Shown here: positions 52,337 to 62,299 of the stretch, piece after piece | How positions within the stretch are numbered: the first letter of the stretch is position 1 | Layout: each line of letters begins with the position of its first letter | Assembly: GCA_039621445.1 (NCBI GenBank) | Contig: CP154957.1 | Location: 15,864,947-15,928,946, forward strand | Reading direction: 5' to 3' | From: Euglena gracilis | Lineage: Eukaryota > Euglenida > Euglenophyceae > Euglenales | Length of the DNA: 64,000 nt | The notes under the pieces: model-generated | The model's input: only the letters and a program-made list of their open reading frames with translations | Told to the model about the DNA's origin: nothing | Database searches by the model: none | Position numbers and translations under genes: made by a program

Positions 52337-55300
52337 TCGTGATCTGATTCTTGGGTGTGGCCGCACTTCAAGAAGCCCAAAGCCAAAGGAGAGAAGGCGA
52401 TTTGTCAAGTGCCAAAGGCTGATGGTGCCCCCTGTGGGGCTGCAATTGCTTGGGTGTCGGGCACAACGTCCTTGGCGTACCACTTGACATCTGTGCACAA
52501 GCTTGAGCGAGGTACACCCTCCAAAAAACAGAGGACTTTGAAGTGGGGGACTGCCATTGGATCGGCACCTTCGTTCCCCCTGCTTGTTATCTATCAATAC
52601 TTGCACCGCTTCAGGCTTCGCCTTCTTATCAATACCAAACACTTTTTCATCGGTTTCTGACCAGGTGTGCAACTGTGGAGGGAAGATAAAAGAACGCGTA
52701 TATTTTCGCTATTTCAGGTAAGTAATACTCGGGGGAATTAATTCCGTGGACCACCCGACAGTCGAGGAATTTAACCCTGAACGACAAGGAGTTAATTTGT
52801 GTGACATGGGCGAGCAATGGCTTGTCGTATGAGTTGATTGAGGACACTCGTACGGAAACGTTGGCTTCATGAATTCTCGAGCAATGGATCGACAAATCTT
52901 GTCCGAAGAAAGAAAAGAAGAAATGACCCAAACTGGCTGAAAAAGGTGACCATTAATGCTTGCTTGGCATGCAAAAAAATCTGTTTCTATTGCAATTGAA
53001 AGTCGAGGTTGGCAAATTGGTTTATTTAAGGGCAATTCGTTGACGTTGGATTTGACGGGGTCGGTTAAGGTGCATCGGAAGCTTCAGTCCATGTCCATGA
53101 TTGTGAACAAGAAGGCATACTACTTTCACAACGTGCCTGTCCTCCACAATGACCATGAAACTATCTTGCAGGTCACAGCCCCCCCTGTGTTTCAAGGCTT
53201 GCGTTCCCGCATCATTCTCCCAGGTCCTGGAAAAGGGAAAAGAAATCATCGAGAAAATGAGTGGCATTCTTGTTGCCTGCGTGGGTGACAATCACAGTGG
53301 CATCCAACTTGCATTGCAGAAGTTCTCTGAAAAATACCCGAAAGTGTTTCATATCAGGTGTCTCACTCGTGTTTATGCGGTTAGCACAATGTATCTACCT
53401 GCCAATGGGACGAGGCTTCAGTGGCTACGGTTCTGAGAGAGTTGCAGAAATTTCCGGCTCATTTCCAGGCCCTTCGGGAACAATACCCGGACTTAAAGCA
53501 TTTCCTTGACAATGCACAGGTTGTTTCACGTCCCTCGAGCCCCCACTGATGCATTTTGTGCTCCTTAGGGAAAGTGTGATGCCCGCTGGTTGAAGAATTT
53601 CGAGAGTCCTGTGGCTGACTTCATTTCGCTCTTGGACCCCGGGATTGACCAGTCTGGTTGGCCAGATGACAAGCGGCAGCGGGTGGCAGATAGTCCCTTG
53701 CAGAAAGTGGAACCAGTGGACCGCCCAACTCTACAATCACAACTGGGGGCTTTCATTTTACGTGACGGTGCATTCGCCGTGGCCAGTGCCAACACGGCCA
53801 ACATGGAAGAATTCTGGCGTGATAAAGCCGTGTCAAGGTGGCAAAGCTAGCCCTCCGCTTTCTTGCGGTTGCACCAACGGAGACTAGCACTGTGCGCGGC
53901 ACGCACTCTTATCCCTTCCGTATTCATGCGCTTGCAAAGTGGCCCGAATTCATCCTTGTTGTTGCTTTTCCAACTACATTTTGACATGATCTTTGTTTTG
54001 TTGTGTGAAGCCGCCTCAAATTGAGCAATTTGACCACGAATTTGGCTTTTGTTCACCAAACCAAAAGATGGCCTCCAAATAAGGATTTCGGGTGAAATAT
54101 ACACCAAAATGCTTTGTGGCACTCGGGAAATAAAGGCACAGTGCTGAGCCCCAACAGCGGCGCAAGGCGGTAGACTGGGGGGGGGGGTAGTGGGTAGTCG
54201 GCCGACTAGTCGGCCGACTACCCAATTGGTCCACCGACTAGTCCTAGTCGGTAGCTAGTCGGCGAGACAGGGGGGGGGGTAGTGGGTAGTCGGCCAACTA
54301 GTCGGCCGACTACCCACTCTAATGTACTAACGGGTCAAAACCGCCGACTTTTAAGCCCCCCCCCCATGAACAAAATCCAATGCAATCTAGTCGGTGGCTA
54401 GTCGGCGGTCATAAAAATGGTCTGTGGCGGGCCCAAATCACCCGGAAATGGTCCGGATGGGTCCAAATAAGTGTCTTACGCCTAAATAAACACCCCCAGA
54501 TGGAAATCTTTGGTCAGTGGGGGGTCGGTGGGCCCTTGATGGGGGTCCGGAGGGGTAAAAAACCAATGATGAAACAGGGATTACATTAAAATCCTTTAGA
54601 AATGCAATCTGCAATCTGCGTTTTGCATCACGAGAGGCAGAAAACTCCCCCCTCCACCCCAATCCGAGACTCAAATAACAAAATCCCTTCTGTGTTGGCA
54701 ACGTACTCGGGGGCTAAGTCGTTTTTGTGGCTCACTTTGGCATAGGCGGGGGGGGCTCCGCCCCCCCCGCACCCCCCCCCTCAAATAACAAAATCCCTTC
54801 TGTGTTGGCAACATACTCGGGGGCTAAGTCGTTTTTGTGGCTCACTTTGGCATAGGGGCTCCGCCCCCCCCGCACCCCCCCCTCAAATAACAAAATCCCT
54901 TCTGTGTTTGCAACATACTCGGGGGCTAAGTCGTTTTTGTGGCTCACTTTGGCATAGGCGGGGGGGGCTCCGCCCCCCCCGCACCCCCCCCCTCAAATAA
55001 CAAAATCCCTTCTCTGTTGGCAACATATTCGGGGGCTAAGTCGTTTTTGTGGCTCACTTTGGCATAGGCGGGGGGGGCTCCGCCCCCCCCCCCCCGCACC
55101 CCCCCCCCTCAAATAACAAAATCCCTTCTGTGTTGGCAACATACTCGGGGGCTAAGTCGTTTTTGTGGCTTACTTTGGCATAGGCGGGGGGGGCTCCGCC
55201 CCCCCCGCACCCCCCCCTCAAATAACAAAATCCCTTCTATGTTGGCTATAGACTTGGGGGATAAGACCCTTTTTTTGTGCAAATTTTGACTTATGCTGAA

Positions 55301-55803
55301 AATTCAATGGGGAGAGGTGTACTTTTGTCAAAAGTGGCCCAAAATGGACATTTTCCCCCAATTTTTTTGCATATTCACCCCCGATTGGGGGGTTCTGGAG
55401 CCATTTGGGTCGGTTTTGACCGGCGTTGAGGTGATTTAGACATTTTTTTTTTACCAGGGGGGGGGCTTAAAAGTCGGCGGTTTTGACCCGTTAGTACATT
55501 AGAGTGGGTAGTCGGCCGACTAGTCGGCCGACTACCCACTACCCCCCCGCCGACTAGCCACCGACCAATTAGTCGGCCGACTAGTCGGTAGACCAATTGG
55601 GTAGTCGGCCGACTATTCGGCCGACTACCCACTACCCCCCCCCCCCAGTCTACCGTTTGGCACTCCCAGCAGCCGTTGAACGCGCCTTCTCCCACCGCAA
55701 ATTGCTCCACAATCCCCTGCGCAACCGCCTATCCGATGCCTCTGTCGAGGCCCTGATGTATGTTCGCATGAATGCCCCTCTGCTCGGTGCACATGGCAAC
55801 TGA
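52337..55803 (+). pseudogene. hAT transposase with BED zinc finger, interrupted by element B2
   Basis: Plus strand. 52350-52520 encodes a BED finger: VWPHFKKPKAKGEKAICQVP, then C at +9, GTTSLAYHLTSVHKLE (C-x8-C, H-x4-H). 52956-53200 gives SLTLDLTGSVKVHRKLQSMS and 53225-53370 gives EIIEKMSGILVACVGDNHSG, IQLALQKFSEKYPKVFHIRC, matching the catalytic 'D...TDNA.N...A' region of the DUF659/hAT fold. 53430-53519 and 53569-53850 are joined by a 49-nt GT-AG intron (53520-53568) giving CDARWLKNF. A frame change near 53837 leads to KVAKLALRFLAVAP. 55664-55803 encodes AVERAFSHRKLLHNPLRNRL, SDASVEALMYVRMN, the dimerisation domain, stop at 55801. Element B2 (54159-55663) splits APT/AVERAFS. Frame changes and the insertion make it inactive. 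Confidence 0.82.
54159..55663. mobile_element. B-family element, copy B2, inside the hAT gene
   Basis: A 1,505-bp element. Ends are GGCGCAAGGCGGTAGACTGG and inverted GTGCCAAACGGTAGACTGG. Its flanks CCCCAACAGC (54149-54158) and TCCCAGCAGC (55664-55673) are a 10-bp duplication with two mismatches. It is very similar to B1 but has five to six tandem units (54668-55230) of the AACAAAATCCCTTCTGTGTT type, against three to four in B1. Confidence 0.88.
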
Positions 55804-55849
55804 TCTTCAGGCAACCTCAGGGTCCTTGGATGGAGCCGGCTCCTGCTGC

Positions 55850-55950
55850 CCGGCGCCCCTGCTGAAATCGTTAGTGTCTGTTGATTTACTAAAACCTGCG
55901 GCCCGGCGCCCCTGCTGAAATCGTTAGTGTCTGTTGATTTACTAAAACCT
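55850..55950 (+). repeat. two direct repeats of about 59 bp
   Basis: CCCGGCGCCCCTGCTGAAAT through GATTTACTAAAACCT occurs twice head to tail, immediately before the left end of the 1.04-kb TIR element. Confidence 0.85.
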
Positions 55951-56980
55951 ATTTCGTCTGGGCCCGCACGCCTGTCTTGAAAATTCATTCGACCGATGCA
56001 CCTGGCTTGAGTTTTGGCCGGTTTTGTCATTTTTTTCAAGAAAACGTACGCCGTCTTGGAAATCGTTTTACACTAACACATCCCTGTCTTGGAAATCGTT
56101 TTACACTAACGGATCCCTGTCTTGGAAATCGTTTTGCACTAACGGATCCCTGTCTTGGAAATCATTTTACACTAACGGTCGCCTGTCTTGGAAATCGTTT
56201 TACACTAACGGATCCCTGTCTTGGAAATCGTTTGCTCTTTGATGATGGTGATATGTTCTTCTTGTCCTCAGTTTTTGTTCTTAATGGCTAAACGGGCGAA
56301 CCTTGTGGCGTTGGCCGGACTGAAACCTCCGCCCCCCCCGCCGAGGAATTTGTTGCTGCGATCCGCAAAATTTCTGAGGGCGGTAAGCAGGAGGCAGATG
56401 ACCCGGTGAACGGCCCCTTGTTTGCTAGAAAGAAACCAAGAGACTTTCCGGAGCGCAAGGCGTCCAACGATCCGGCATCCTACATTTTCTGATTTTTGTC
56501 GATTGCCACAAGGCAATGGAGCAATAGGCTCCCGTTTGTTGTTCCCACGTTTTCAGCTGCCTGTGCAGCTCGCACATTATGTGCATCTGTTGGCCGCCTT
56601 GTGTCCCCGTTGCGGGGTCCCCCCTTTCGTTTCCACGTCCACCGTGATCAACAGCACCACCGCCTCAGCTGTGTTTTGTTAACTCCTCACATCTTGCCTT
56701 TTTAGGACCTTTTTTGTCTGTCTTGGAAATCGTTTTACACTAACGATCGCCTGTCTTGGAAATCGTTTTACACTAACGATCACCTGTCTTGGAAATCGTT
56801 TTACACTAACGGTCGCCTGTCTTGGAAATCGTTTTACACTAACAAACGCCTGTCTTGGAAATCGTTTTACACTAACAAAAGCCTGTCTTGGAAATCGTTT
56901 TACACTAACGGATTCAGCCTGAAATCCGCTAGTGTCTGTAGAAATTCAAGACAGGCGTCGGGCCCAGGAAATAGGTTTTA
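55943..56980. mobile_element. 1.04-kb TIR element (R) with two arrays of a 33-bp repeat
   Basis: The left end TAAAACCTATTTCGTCTGGG and the inverted right end TAAAACCTATTTCCTGGGCC continue to GACGCCTGTCTTGA. Two subterminal arrays of TGTCTTGGAAATCGTTTTAC (continuing ACTAACGGATCCC) are at 56050-56232 and 56716-56912, six units each, both in direct orientation. A small reading frame lies between them. No certain target duplication. Confidence 0.75.
56283..56490 (+). CDS. small unidentified open frame in element R
   Basis: Starts MAKRANLVALAGLKPPPPP. After a likely one-base slip in the C run at 56335 the composition stays protein-like: AEEFVAAIRKISEGGKQEAD, DPVNGPLFARKKPRDFPERK, NDPASYIF then stop near 56490. 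It could be the C-terminal part of an element protein or an exon remnant. Family unknown. Confidence 0.3.
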
Positions 56981-57269
56981 ACTTCCAACCCCCCCCTCGG
57001 ACCCCCCCCCCTGTGCCTTGTCTCCACTGCAGGGGTTGTATGGCCAGGTACACCCCGTGCAGCTTTAAGGCATGATTTTTCAAATTTGAGGTTGGTCTCT
57101 CCTTCCCTCACCCCCCCCCCTCAAAGTGACCCCCCCAAGTGGCCAAAAATTTTGGCAAAATTTGGTTCACCCCTCAAATTGGCCATTTTCCTTTGGCGCC
57201 GAAGCACCTGAAGTGTCCCCCATGCCAAAGTGGCCATTTTGGGGCATAGTGGGCCGGCCTGCTTTTTTT

Positions 57270-58755
57270 TGACGTTGTTCTGGACGCCGGTTCGGCGCAG
57301 AAATTTCTGCGCCGAACCGGTGTCCAGAACGCCGGTTCGGGCGGGAAAACGGTGTCCTGGGGACCGAAAATGAAAAGTGCCAAAAAGTGTCCAAAATGGT
57401 TTGTAGACATGAGGCAATCATATCTGAGCACTTTTTGGGGGGTATTTGGCCAGAAATTGGGGTATTTTGTGCAACAATTTCCATTTGGCCAAATCTGGGG
57501 ATTTTCTGAAATAGAATGCCATGCAGCAGGGCTGAAATCTAAGGCCATCTAAAACTTTTGAGAAGGGTTATCGATCAAGGGGCAACATGGCAGGTGAACA
57601 GTGGATTTTGGAATTTGCGAAAAGGGTCCAAAAATCGTAATTCTGAAAAAACCCAAGGGGTCCAGCTAAAATTTCCTAACCATAATTCTGAAAAACCCAG
57701 GGGAGGGTCCAACCAATTTTGAAAACACCCAGGGGGGCCAAAATTTCCCAACTGTAATTAACATTTCCCAACAATTTTGAAAAATTCCCGGGGGGGTCCA
57801 GCCAAAATTTCCCAACCGTACTTCTGAAAAACCCTAGGGGGGGGGGGCTCCAGCCAATTTTTTTTCAACCGTGTTTGTGAAGAAACCCAGCCAAAATTTC
57901 TGAACCGGAATTCTGAAAAAAAGGGGAGTCATGGCACAAAGTGGAGCCCCCATACCACCCCCATACCCCATACCCCATACCCCATACCCCATACCCCATA
58001 CCCCATACCCCATACCCCATACCCCAATAACCCCCAAAATAAACCTCATCTTAATCACGGAGCTCTAAGCAAGCTAATCGCGCAACGTATAAAACTGTTC
58101 CAGTGCCCGGGGGGGGGCTCCCGCCCCCCCCCGGACCCCCCCCGGCCAAAAAATAAACCTCACCTTTTCCCCCCATACCCCCTACCCCATACCCCATACC
58201 CCATACCCCATACCCCATACCCCATACCACCCCCATACCCCAGGTATGGGGGCCCCACTTTGTGCCATATGTGAAAAAGGGGGATCAAATCCCAACCATA
58301 ATTCTGGAAAAAAAAACCAGCGGGGTCCAACTGAAAATTCGGCATTGCAAATCTGAAAAAATCTGGGGGGGTCCAGCCAAAATTTCCCAACCGTGCTTCT
58401 GAAAAAACCTAGGGGTGGTCCAACCAAAAAAAATTTCCAAATCGTAATTCTGAAAAAAAAACCTTTCGATTGATGGGTAACCTGGCATCAGACGGATGAA
58501 AACTTCAATCGGCCGATCGACATGGCCATGAGCCCAAAGGATCCCAAAAATGCCCAAAAATGTTCAGAAACTGGGTATTTAGGGCGAAATTGGCCTTTAT
58601 TCCTTGAACGCCGGTTCGGGCGTGAAGCCAGAGCCCCTAATCCACGGTTTCAACAACTGTGTCCAGAACGCCGGTTCGGGCGTGAAGCCGTGTTCCAGAA
58701 CGCCGGTTCGGGCGGCAGCCCGAACCGGCGTTCTGGAACACGGCTTCACGCAGTT
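57270..58755. repeat. ACGCCGGTTCGG module, copy S3, carrying element T2
   Basis: Direct-orientation copy of 33700-34690, with the same AAATTTCCCAACCGT boxes and the palindromes GCGCAGAAATTTCTGCGC near 57294 and ACGCCGGTTCGG at 58605-58750. It is interrupted at 57927-58273 by the GGGGTAT-rich MITE. Confidence 0.88.
57927..58273. mobile_element. GGGGTAT-rich MITE (T2), 9-bp target duplication, empty sites known
   Basis: A 347-bp element, opposite orientation to T1. Ends are AGTCATGGCACAAAGTGGAG and inverted CACATATGGCACAAAGTGGG. It is flanked by AAAAAGGGG (57918-57926 and 58274-58282). The two other module copies, near 34318 and 49960, have a single AAAAAGGGG-type site without the element. It has two (ATACCCC)n blocks and the same core as T1. 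Confidence 0.96.
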
Positions 58756-59545
58756 TTCGTATCAAAATCTCTTTTTCTGTGACTAATGTTTTTGTAAATC
58801 CTGCGCTGCTGCTTTTTTTCTTCTTCAGAATGTCTGGTTATCTGCGACTGTGGTGCTGTGGTCCAAGGGACCGTTTGTCATTATTAAACTGAAGTGCACT
58901 GCCCACTTGTTACTGGTTCATCTGGGCTGGACTGTGAAGGAGCATGCAGAAGGCACCTGAAGGAGTATGAAGACAGCGGCAGCAGATATTGTGGAGCCCT
59001 TGACAGCTCCTCTGCGGTGGATTTTCACAAAGTTGGACAGATTTGGTACTTTCGGGCTTGTGCTTTGTACTTTGTAACCGTGAATTGAGGCCCGGCGCCT
59101 GCCCTGTATTTCGTGGGTGTGAACACGAAATACAGGGCGTTATTTTCAATTCACGAATACAGGCTGTATTCGTGAATTGGGTATTCACAAAATGCAGGCT
59201 GTATTTTGTGAATACAATTTTTTTTGTGTTTAAAACAGCTTCTGAAACTAGAAACCTCCTTGCATCATCCGAAGTGATTCAGAAAAAAACCAAATGCACA
59301 ACGCAAAAGAAAATTGAATGGCATATCCTGGGTGATAAATGAAGGCGGTGCACAACTAGTGCAATATCAGACAGCAAAATGCCGTGGATTAACGCGGGGA
59401 AATGCTAACGAAGTTTGCACAAATGACACACCATGACCCATGTTTGGGCTCATGGCATTAGTTCACACAACGCCAGTGGTATGAAAGGGAACAAACGTCA
59501 CACTGTACTCCGTTCATATCGCGACACGGGGAGCGAGGGGGAACA
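58756..59545. repeat. mosaic duplication of 47.2-47.4 kb (inverted) and 45.34-45.87 kb
   Basis: 58756-59012 is the reverse complement of 47173-47430 (TCTGGTTATCTGCGACTGTG, TGCAGAAGGCACCTGAAGGA). From 59013 it continues as a direct copy of 45343-45865 (GCGGTGGATTTTCACAAAGT onward). The breakpoint with 47173 coincides with the edge of the T1 target duplication. Confidence 0.85.
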
Positions 59546-59915
59546 ACCACACCACATCTAGCACACGTGGGGCGGCTGACACAAGGCGGCATTTTTTTTT
59601 TTGAAACGACAGTGGTGGATCAATCAACCAGGCCGCCCACGCTCAAAGGAAAGTGTCCAGTTAGTTGTAGACAGTGCCAAGCTTACTGCACACCTCCTCG
59701 GATTCGAGGAGGTGAGCGAATGCGAATTGCTCTGTCCCTTCCGTCCCGGACGCTTTCCTTTTGGTGCCTCCACCAGAAGGTAACCTTGCAGGGGGTCAAC
59801 AGCAGGGTTTTTTCTTTTCTGCCAACCCTGCTTAATTATAGCCAAAAATTCAGCAACTTTTGGGGGTTGTGGCAACATTCTGTCCGTGGTGTTTGCTGCT
59901 TTCTGCGCCATTTTC
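59370..59915 (-). pseudogene. internally deleted tyrosine-recombinase/PHD element remnant
   Basis: Minus strand. 59911-59770 encodes KMAQKAANTTDRMLPQPPKV, AEFLAIIKQ and PAVDPLQG, aligning with the start of the 44.7-kb remnant (DRMLPRPPKPDEFVATLEK...AAVDPEQ). Only 200 bp further, 59562-59420 encodes a PHD finger: CARCGVVVPPRSPCRDMNGV, QCDVCSLSYHWRC, one stop, HGSWCVIC. The recombinase core expected between them is absent, giving an element with both ends of its protein but no catalytic part. Confidence 0.6.
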
Positions 59916-59999
59916 AGGAGAACAGACTGAGGAGAAACACAGTGTGAAGGTGCGAAATAGCACTTTTTGCTCTAAATCGAAAAATCGGTGCAAGGTCAA

Positions 60000-60072
60000 G
60001 CATTGTGGGGGCCTTTGGGGGGGGACCGGGCGTCTTCGGCGCCCGGTCCCCCCCCCCCCCCAAAGTGCCCCC
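60000..60072. repeat. hairpin with GGGCGTCTTCGGCGCCC tip
   Basis: GGGGGGGGACCGGGCG / CGCCCGGTCCCCCCCC arms around TCTTCGG, with the outer AATAACTTGGCCT shared with 44728-44745 (AGCCAAGTTATTGGGG). Confidence 0.7.
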
Positions 60073-60114
60073 CAATAACTTGGCCTTACACTCATATCTA
60101 ATAATAAAATCCAA

Positions 60115-60890
60115 TGCAAACTAGTCGGTGGCTAGTCGGCGGTCATAAAAATGGTCTGTGGCGGGCCCAAATCACCCGGAAATGGTCCGGATGGGTCCAA
60201 ATAACTGTTTTACGCCTAAATAAACACCCCCAGATGGAAATCTTTGGTCGGTGGGGGGTCGGTGGGCCCTTGATGGGGGTCCGGAGGTGTAAAAAACGAA
60301 TGATGAAACAGGGATTACATGAAAATCCTTCAGAAATGCAACATACTCGGGGGCTAAGTTGTTTTTGTGGCTCACTTTGGCAAAGGCGGGGGGGGGGGGG
60401 GGGGGCTCCGGCCCCCCCCCCCCCCCCGCACCCCCCCCCTCAAATAACAAAATCCCTTCTATGTTGGCAACATACTCGGGGGCTAAGTCGTTTTTGTGGC
60501 TCACTTTGGCATAGGCGGGGGGGGGGGGGCCCCGCCCCCCGCCCCCCCCTCAAATAACAAAATCCCTTCTATGTTGGCAATAGACTTGGAGGGATAAGAC
60601 CTTTTTGTGCAAATTTTGCCATTATATTGAAAATCCAATGGGGAGAGGTGTTCTTTTGTCAAAAGAGGCCCAAAATGGACATTTCCCCCCAATTTTTTTG
60701 CATATTCACCCCCGATTGGGGGGTTGTGGAGCCATTTGGGCGGGTTTTGACTGGTGTTGAGGTGATTTAGACAAAAGTTTTTTCCCAGGGGGGGGCTTAA
60801 AAGTCGGCGGTTTTGACCCGTTAGTACATTAGAGTCGGTAGTCGGCCGACTAGTCGGCCGACTACCCACTACCCCCCCCCCCAGTCTACC
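60115..60890. mobile_element. B-family element, copy B4 (left end missing)
   Basis: Matches B1/B2 from AATGCAAACTAGTCGGTGGC to the terminal GTCGGCCGACTAGTCGGCCG and CCCAGTCTACC. Only about two tandem units (60337-60560). The terminal left palindromes and any target duplication are missing. The right end joins a fragment of a J-family MITE (60893-60965). Confidence 0.8.
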
Positions 60891-60994
60891 ATTTGAGACC
60901 CTCGGCGGGACCCACCCACCATACCCCCCCCCCTCCCCCCCGGGGTCCACGACTGAAAAACCCCCTGTTACCAATGTTGTTTGCATGTGTTGTT

Positions 60995-61255
60995 TTCTTT
61001 TTGCCGCCCAAAGGGCGGCGAGACGGAAGCACTTTTTTGAATGAAGGCATTGAACGTAACAAAAAAAATCTGGCAATTTTTTGACATCATGCCAATTTGA
61101 CATTTTGACACCATCACAATTTGAAAGCTTTCAACCAACGGGCGGCAAGACGGTGTTGCCTTTTTGTGTTTTGGGATTTCAAACGAGTGCAAAATGCGAA
61201 AAAAGAGCCCTCGGGGCCTAAAATATATTGCCGCCCGAAGGGCGGCTGGACGGTA
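60995..61255. repeat. three GCCGCCCGAAGGGCGGC hairpin boxes
   Basis: GCCGCCCAAAGGGCGGCGAG followed by ACGGAAG (61001), GGGCGGCAAGACGG (61139) and GCCGCCCGAAGGGCGGCTGG followed by ACGGTAG (61231). The tail GAGACGGTAG is conserved in other copies at 39049, 39222, 51690, 51765, 62368 and 62473. Confidence 0.75.
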
Positions 61256-61421
61256 GTGCAATTATCCAAGAACATTCCCCAAAAAGAGCCAAATTTGTCA
61301 ACAGAAATGGTTTGCTCTTTTTACACACAAATTGTGGTTGAGCCCAGATTTCAGCCTGAAAACGTGTTCAGCAGGGGGGCCCCCAGCTCTGTAGCGCCTC
61401 CCTCCCCTGACCAACCCCCCT

Positions 61422-61627
61422 GTGCCTCGTGCTGTGTCCCGACTGCCTATAAAACAGGAGAAATGTGGTTTTTGTGGTGTTGCCATTCCCAAAAATCCAA
61501 ATTGTGTGGAGCTGAACAAAGTTGTGTGTGACGCCTTCGGTTTGGCATATCATTTTCATTGCCAAGATTTGCGGCGGCCACCAAAGTATGGCTCTTTTTT
61601 GTGTAAAGCGTGTCGTGTTCCGTGATG
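61422..61627 (+). CDS. PHD-type zinc finger fragment
   Basis: An open frame with LPIKQEKCGFCGVAIPKNPN, VVCDAFGLAYHFHC and PPKYGSFLCKACRVP then stop. The spacing C-x2-C ... C-(x2, second Cys replaced by Phe-Gly context)...H-x2-C ... C-x2-C matches a C4HC3 PHD finger with one unclear ligand. The PP(K/R)YGS(F/W) stretch is shared with 49190-49230, so this is the C-terminal tail of another recombinase/PHD element. Nothing of the recombinase is visible upstream. Confidence 0.55.
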
Positions 61628-61892
61628 TCCGCCACTCCGGGTCGGACTGCTCCAAGGCAACGTCTAGCCTTCTGTTGTGTTGTAGAGTGCCCCCGACCCG
61701 CCTCACTCGTTGAGGACCACCTCGGCCTCTCAACCGCTCGCCGATTTTCCATGATAGCGATTTTTGCTTCTTGCTCGGGGTTGCCACAGATGCCTCAATG
61801 GAAAACGTGTCATTGCCACAGATGCCCTAATGGAAAACATGTTCATGACCACGAATTTCAGGGCAGGCGTTTGGCGGGCTGAACACGTTTTT

Positions 61893-62015
61893 TACACACA
61901 AATTGTGGCTGAGCCCAGATTTCAGCCTGAAAACGTGTTCAGCAGGGGGGCCCCCTTCGGGGGCCCACTGAACACGTTTTCAGGCTGAAATCTGGGTCAG
62001 CCACAATTTGTTTAA
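61893..62015. repeat. long hairpin, second copy of 35920-36035
   Basis: ACACAAATTGTGGCTGAGCC and TTTCAGCCTGAAAACGTGTT arms around GGGGGCCCCCTTCGGGGGCC. It is followed, as in the first copy, by GTTTAAAAACGTGTTCAGAG. Confidence 0.9.
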
Positions 62016-62114
62016 AAACGTGTTCAGAGCCCGCCAAATGCCTGCCCTGAAATTCGTGGTCATGATTCACGCAAGGGGTCAAAAACGCGAAAATGTGAAA
62101 TTCGGACCCAAAAA

Positions 62115-62290
62115 AACAGCGCCCTAATGGAAAACGTGCCTGACCACAGATGCCTTAATGGAAAACGTGTCATTGCCACAGATGCCTTAATGGAAAACGT
62201 GCCTGACCACAGATGCCTTAATGGAAAACGTGTCATTGCCACAAATGCCCTCATGGAAAACGTGTTCATGACCACGAATTTCAGGGCAGG
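62115..62290 (+). repeat. TGGAAAACGTG minisatellite, longer copy
   Basis: Five units of CCACAGATGCCTTAATGGAA / AACGTG with alternating CCTGA and TCATTG linkers, continuing to TTCATGACCACGAATTTCAG, which also ends the arrays at 36530 and 61860. Confidence 0.85.
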
Positions 62291-62299
62291 CATTTGGCG

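Noticed and set aside
56050-56912. 33-bp repeats as a CRISPR array
   Set aside because: Units are contiguous with no unique spacers, there are no cas genes, and the context is eukaryotic with inverted-repeat element ends.
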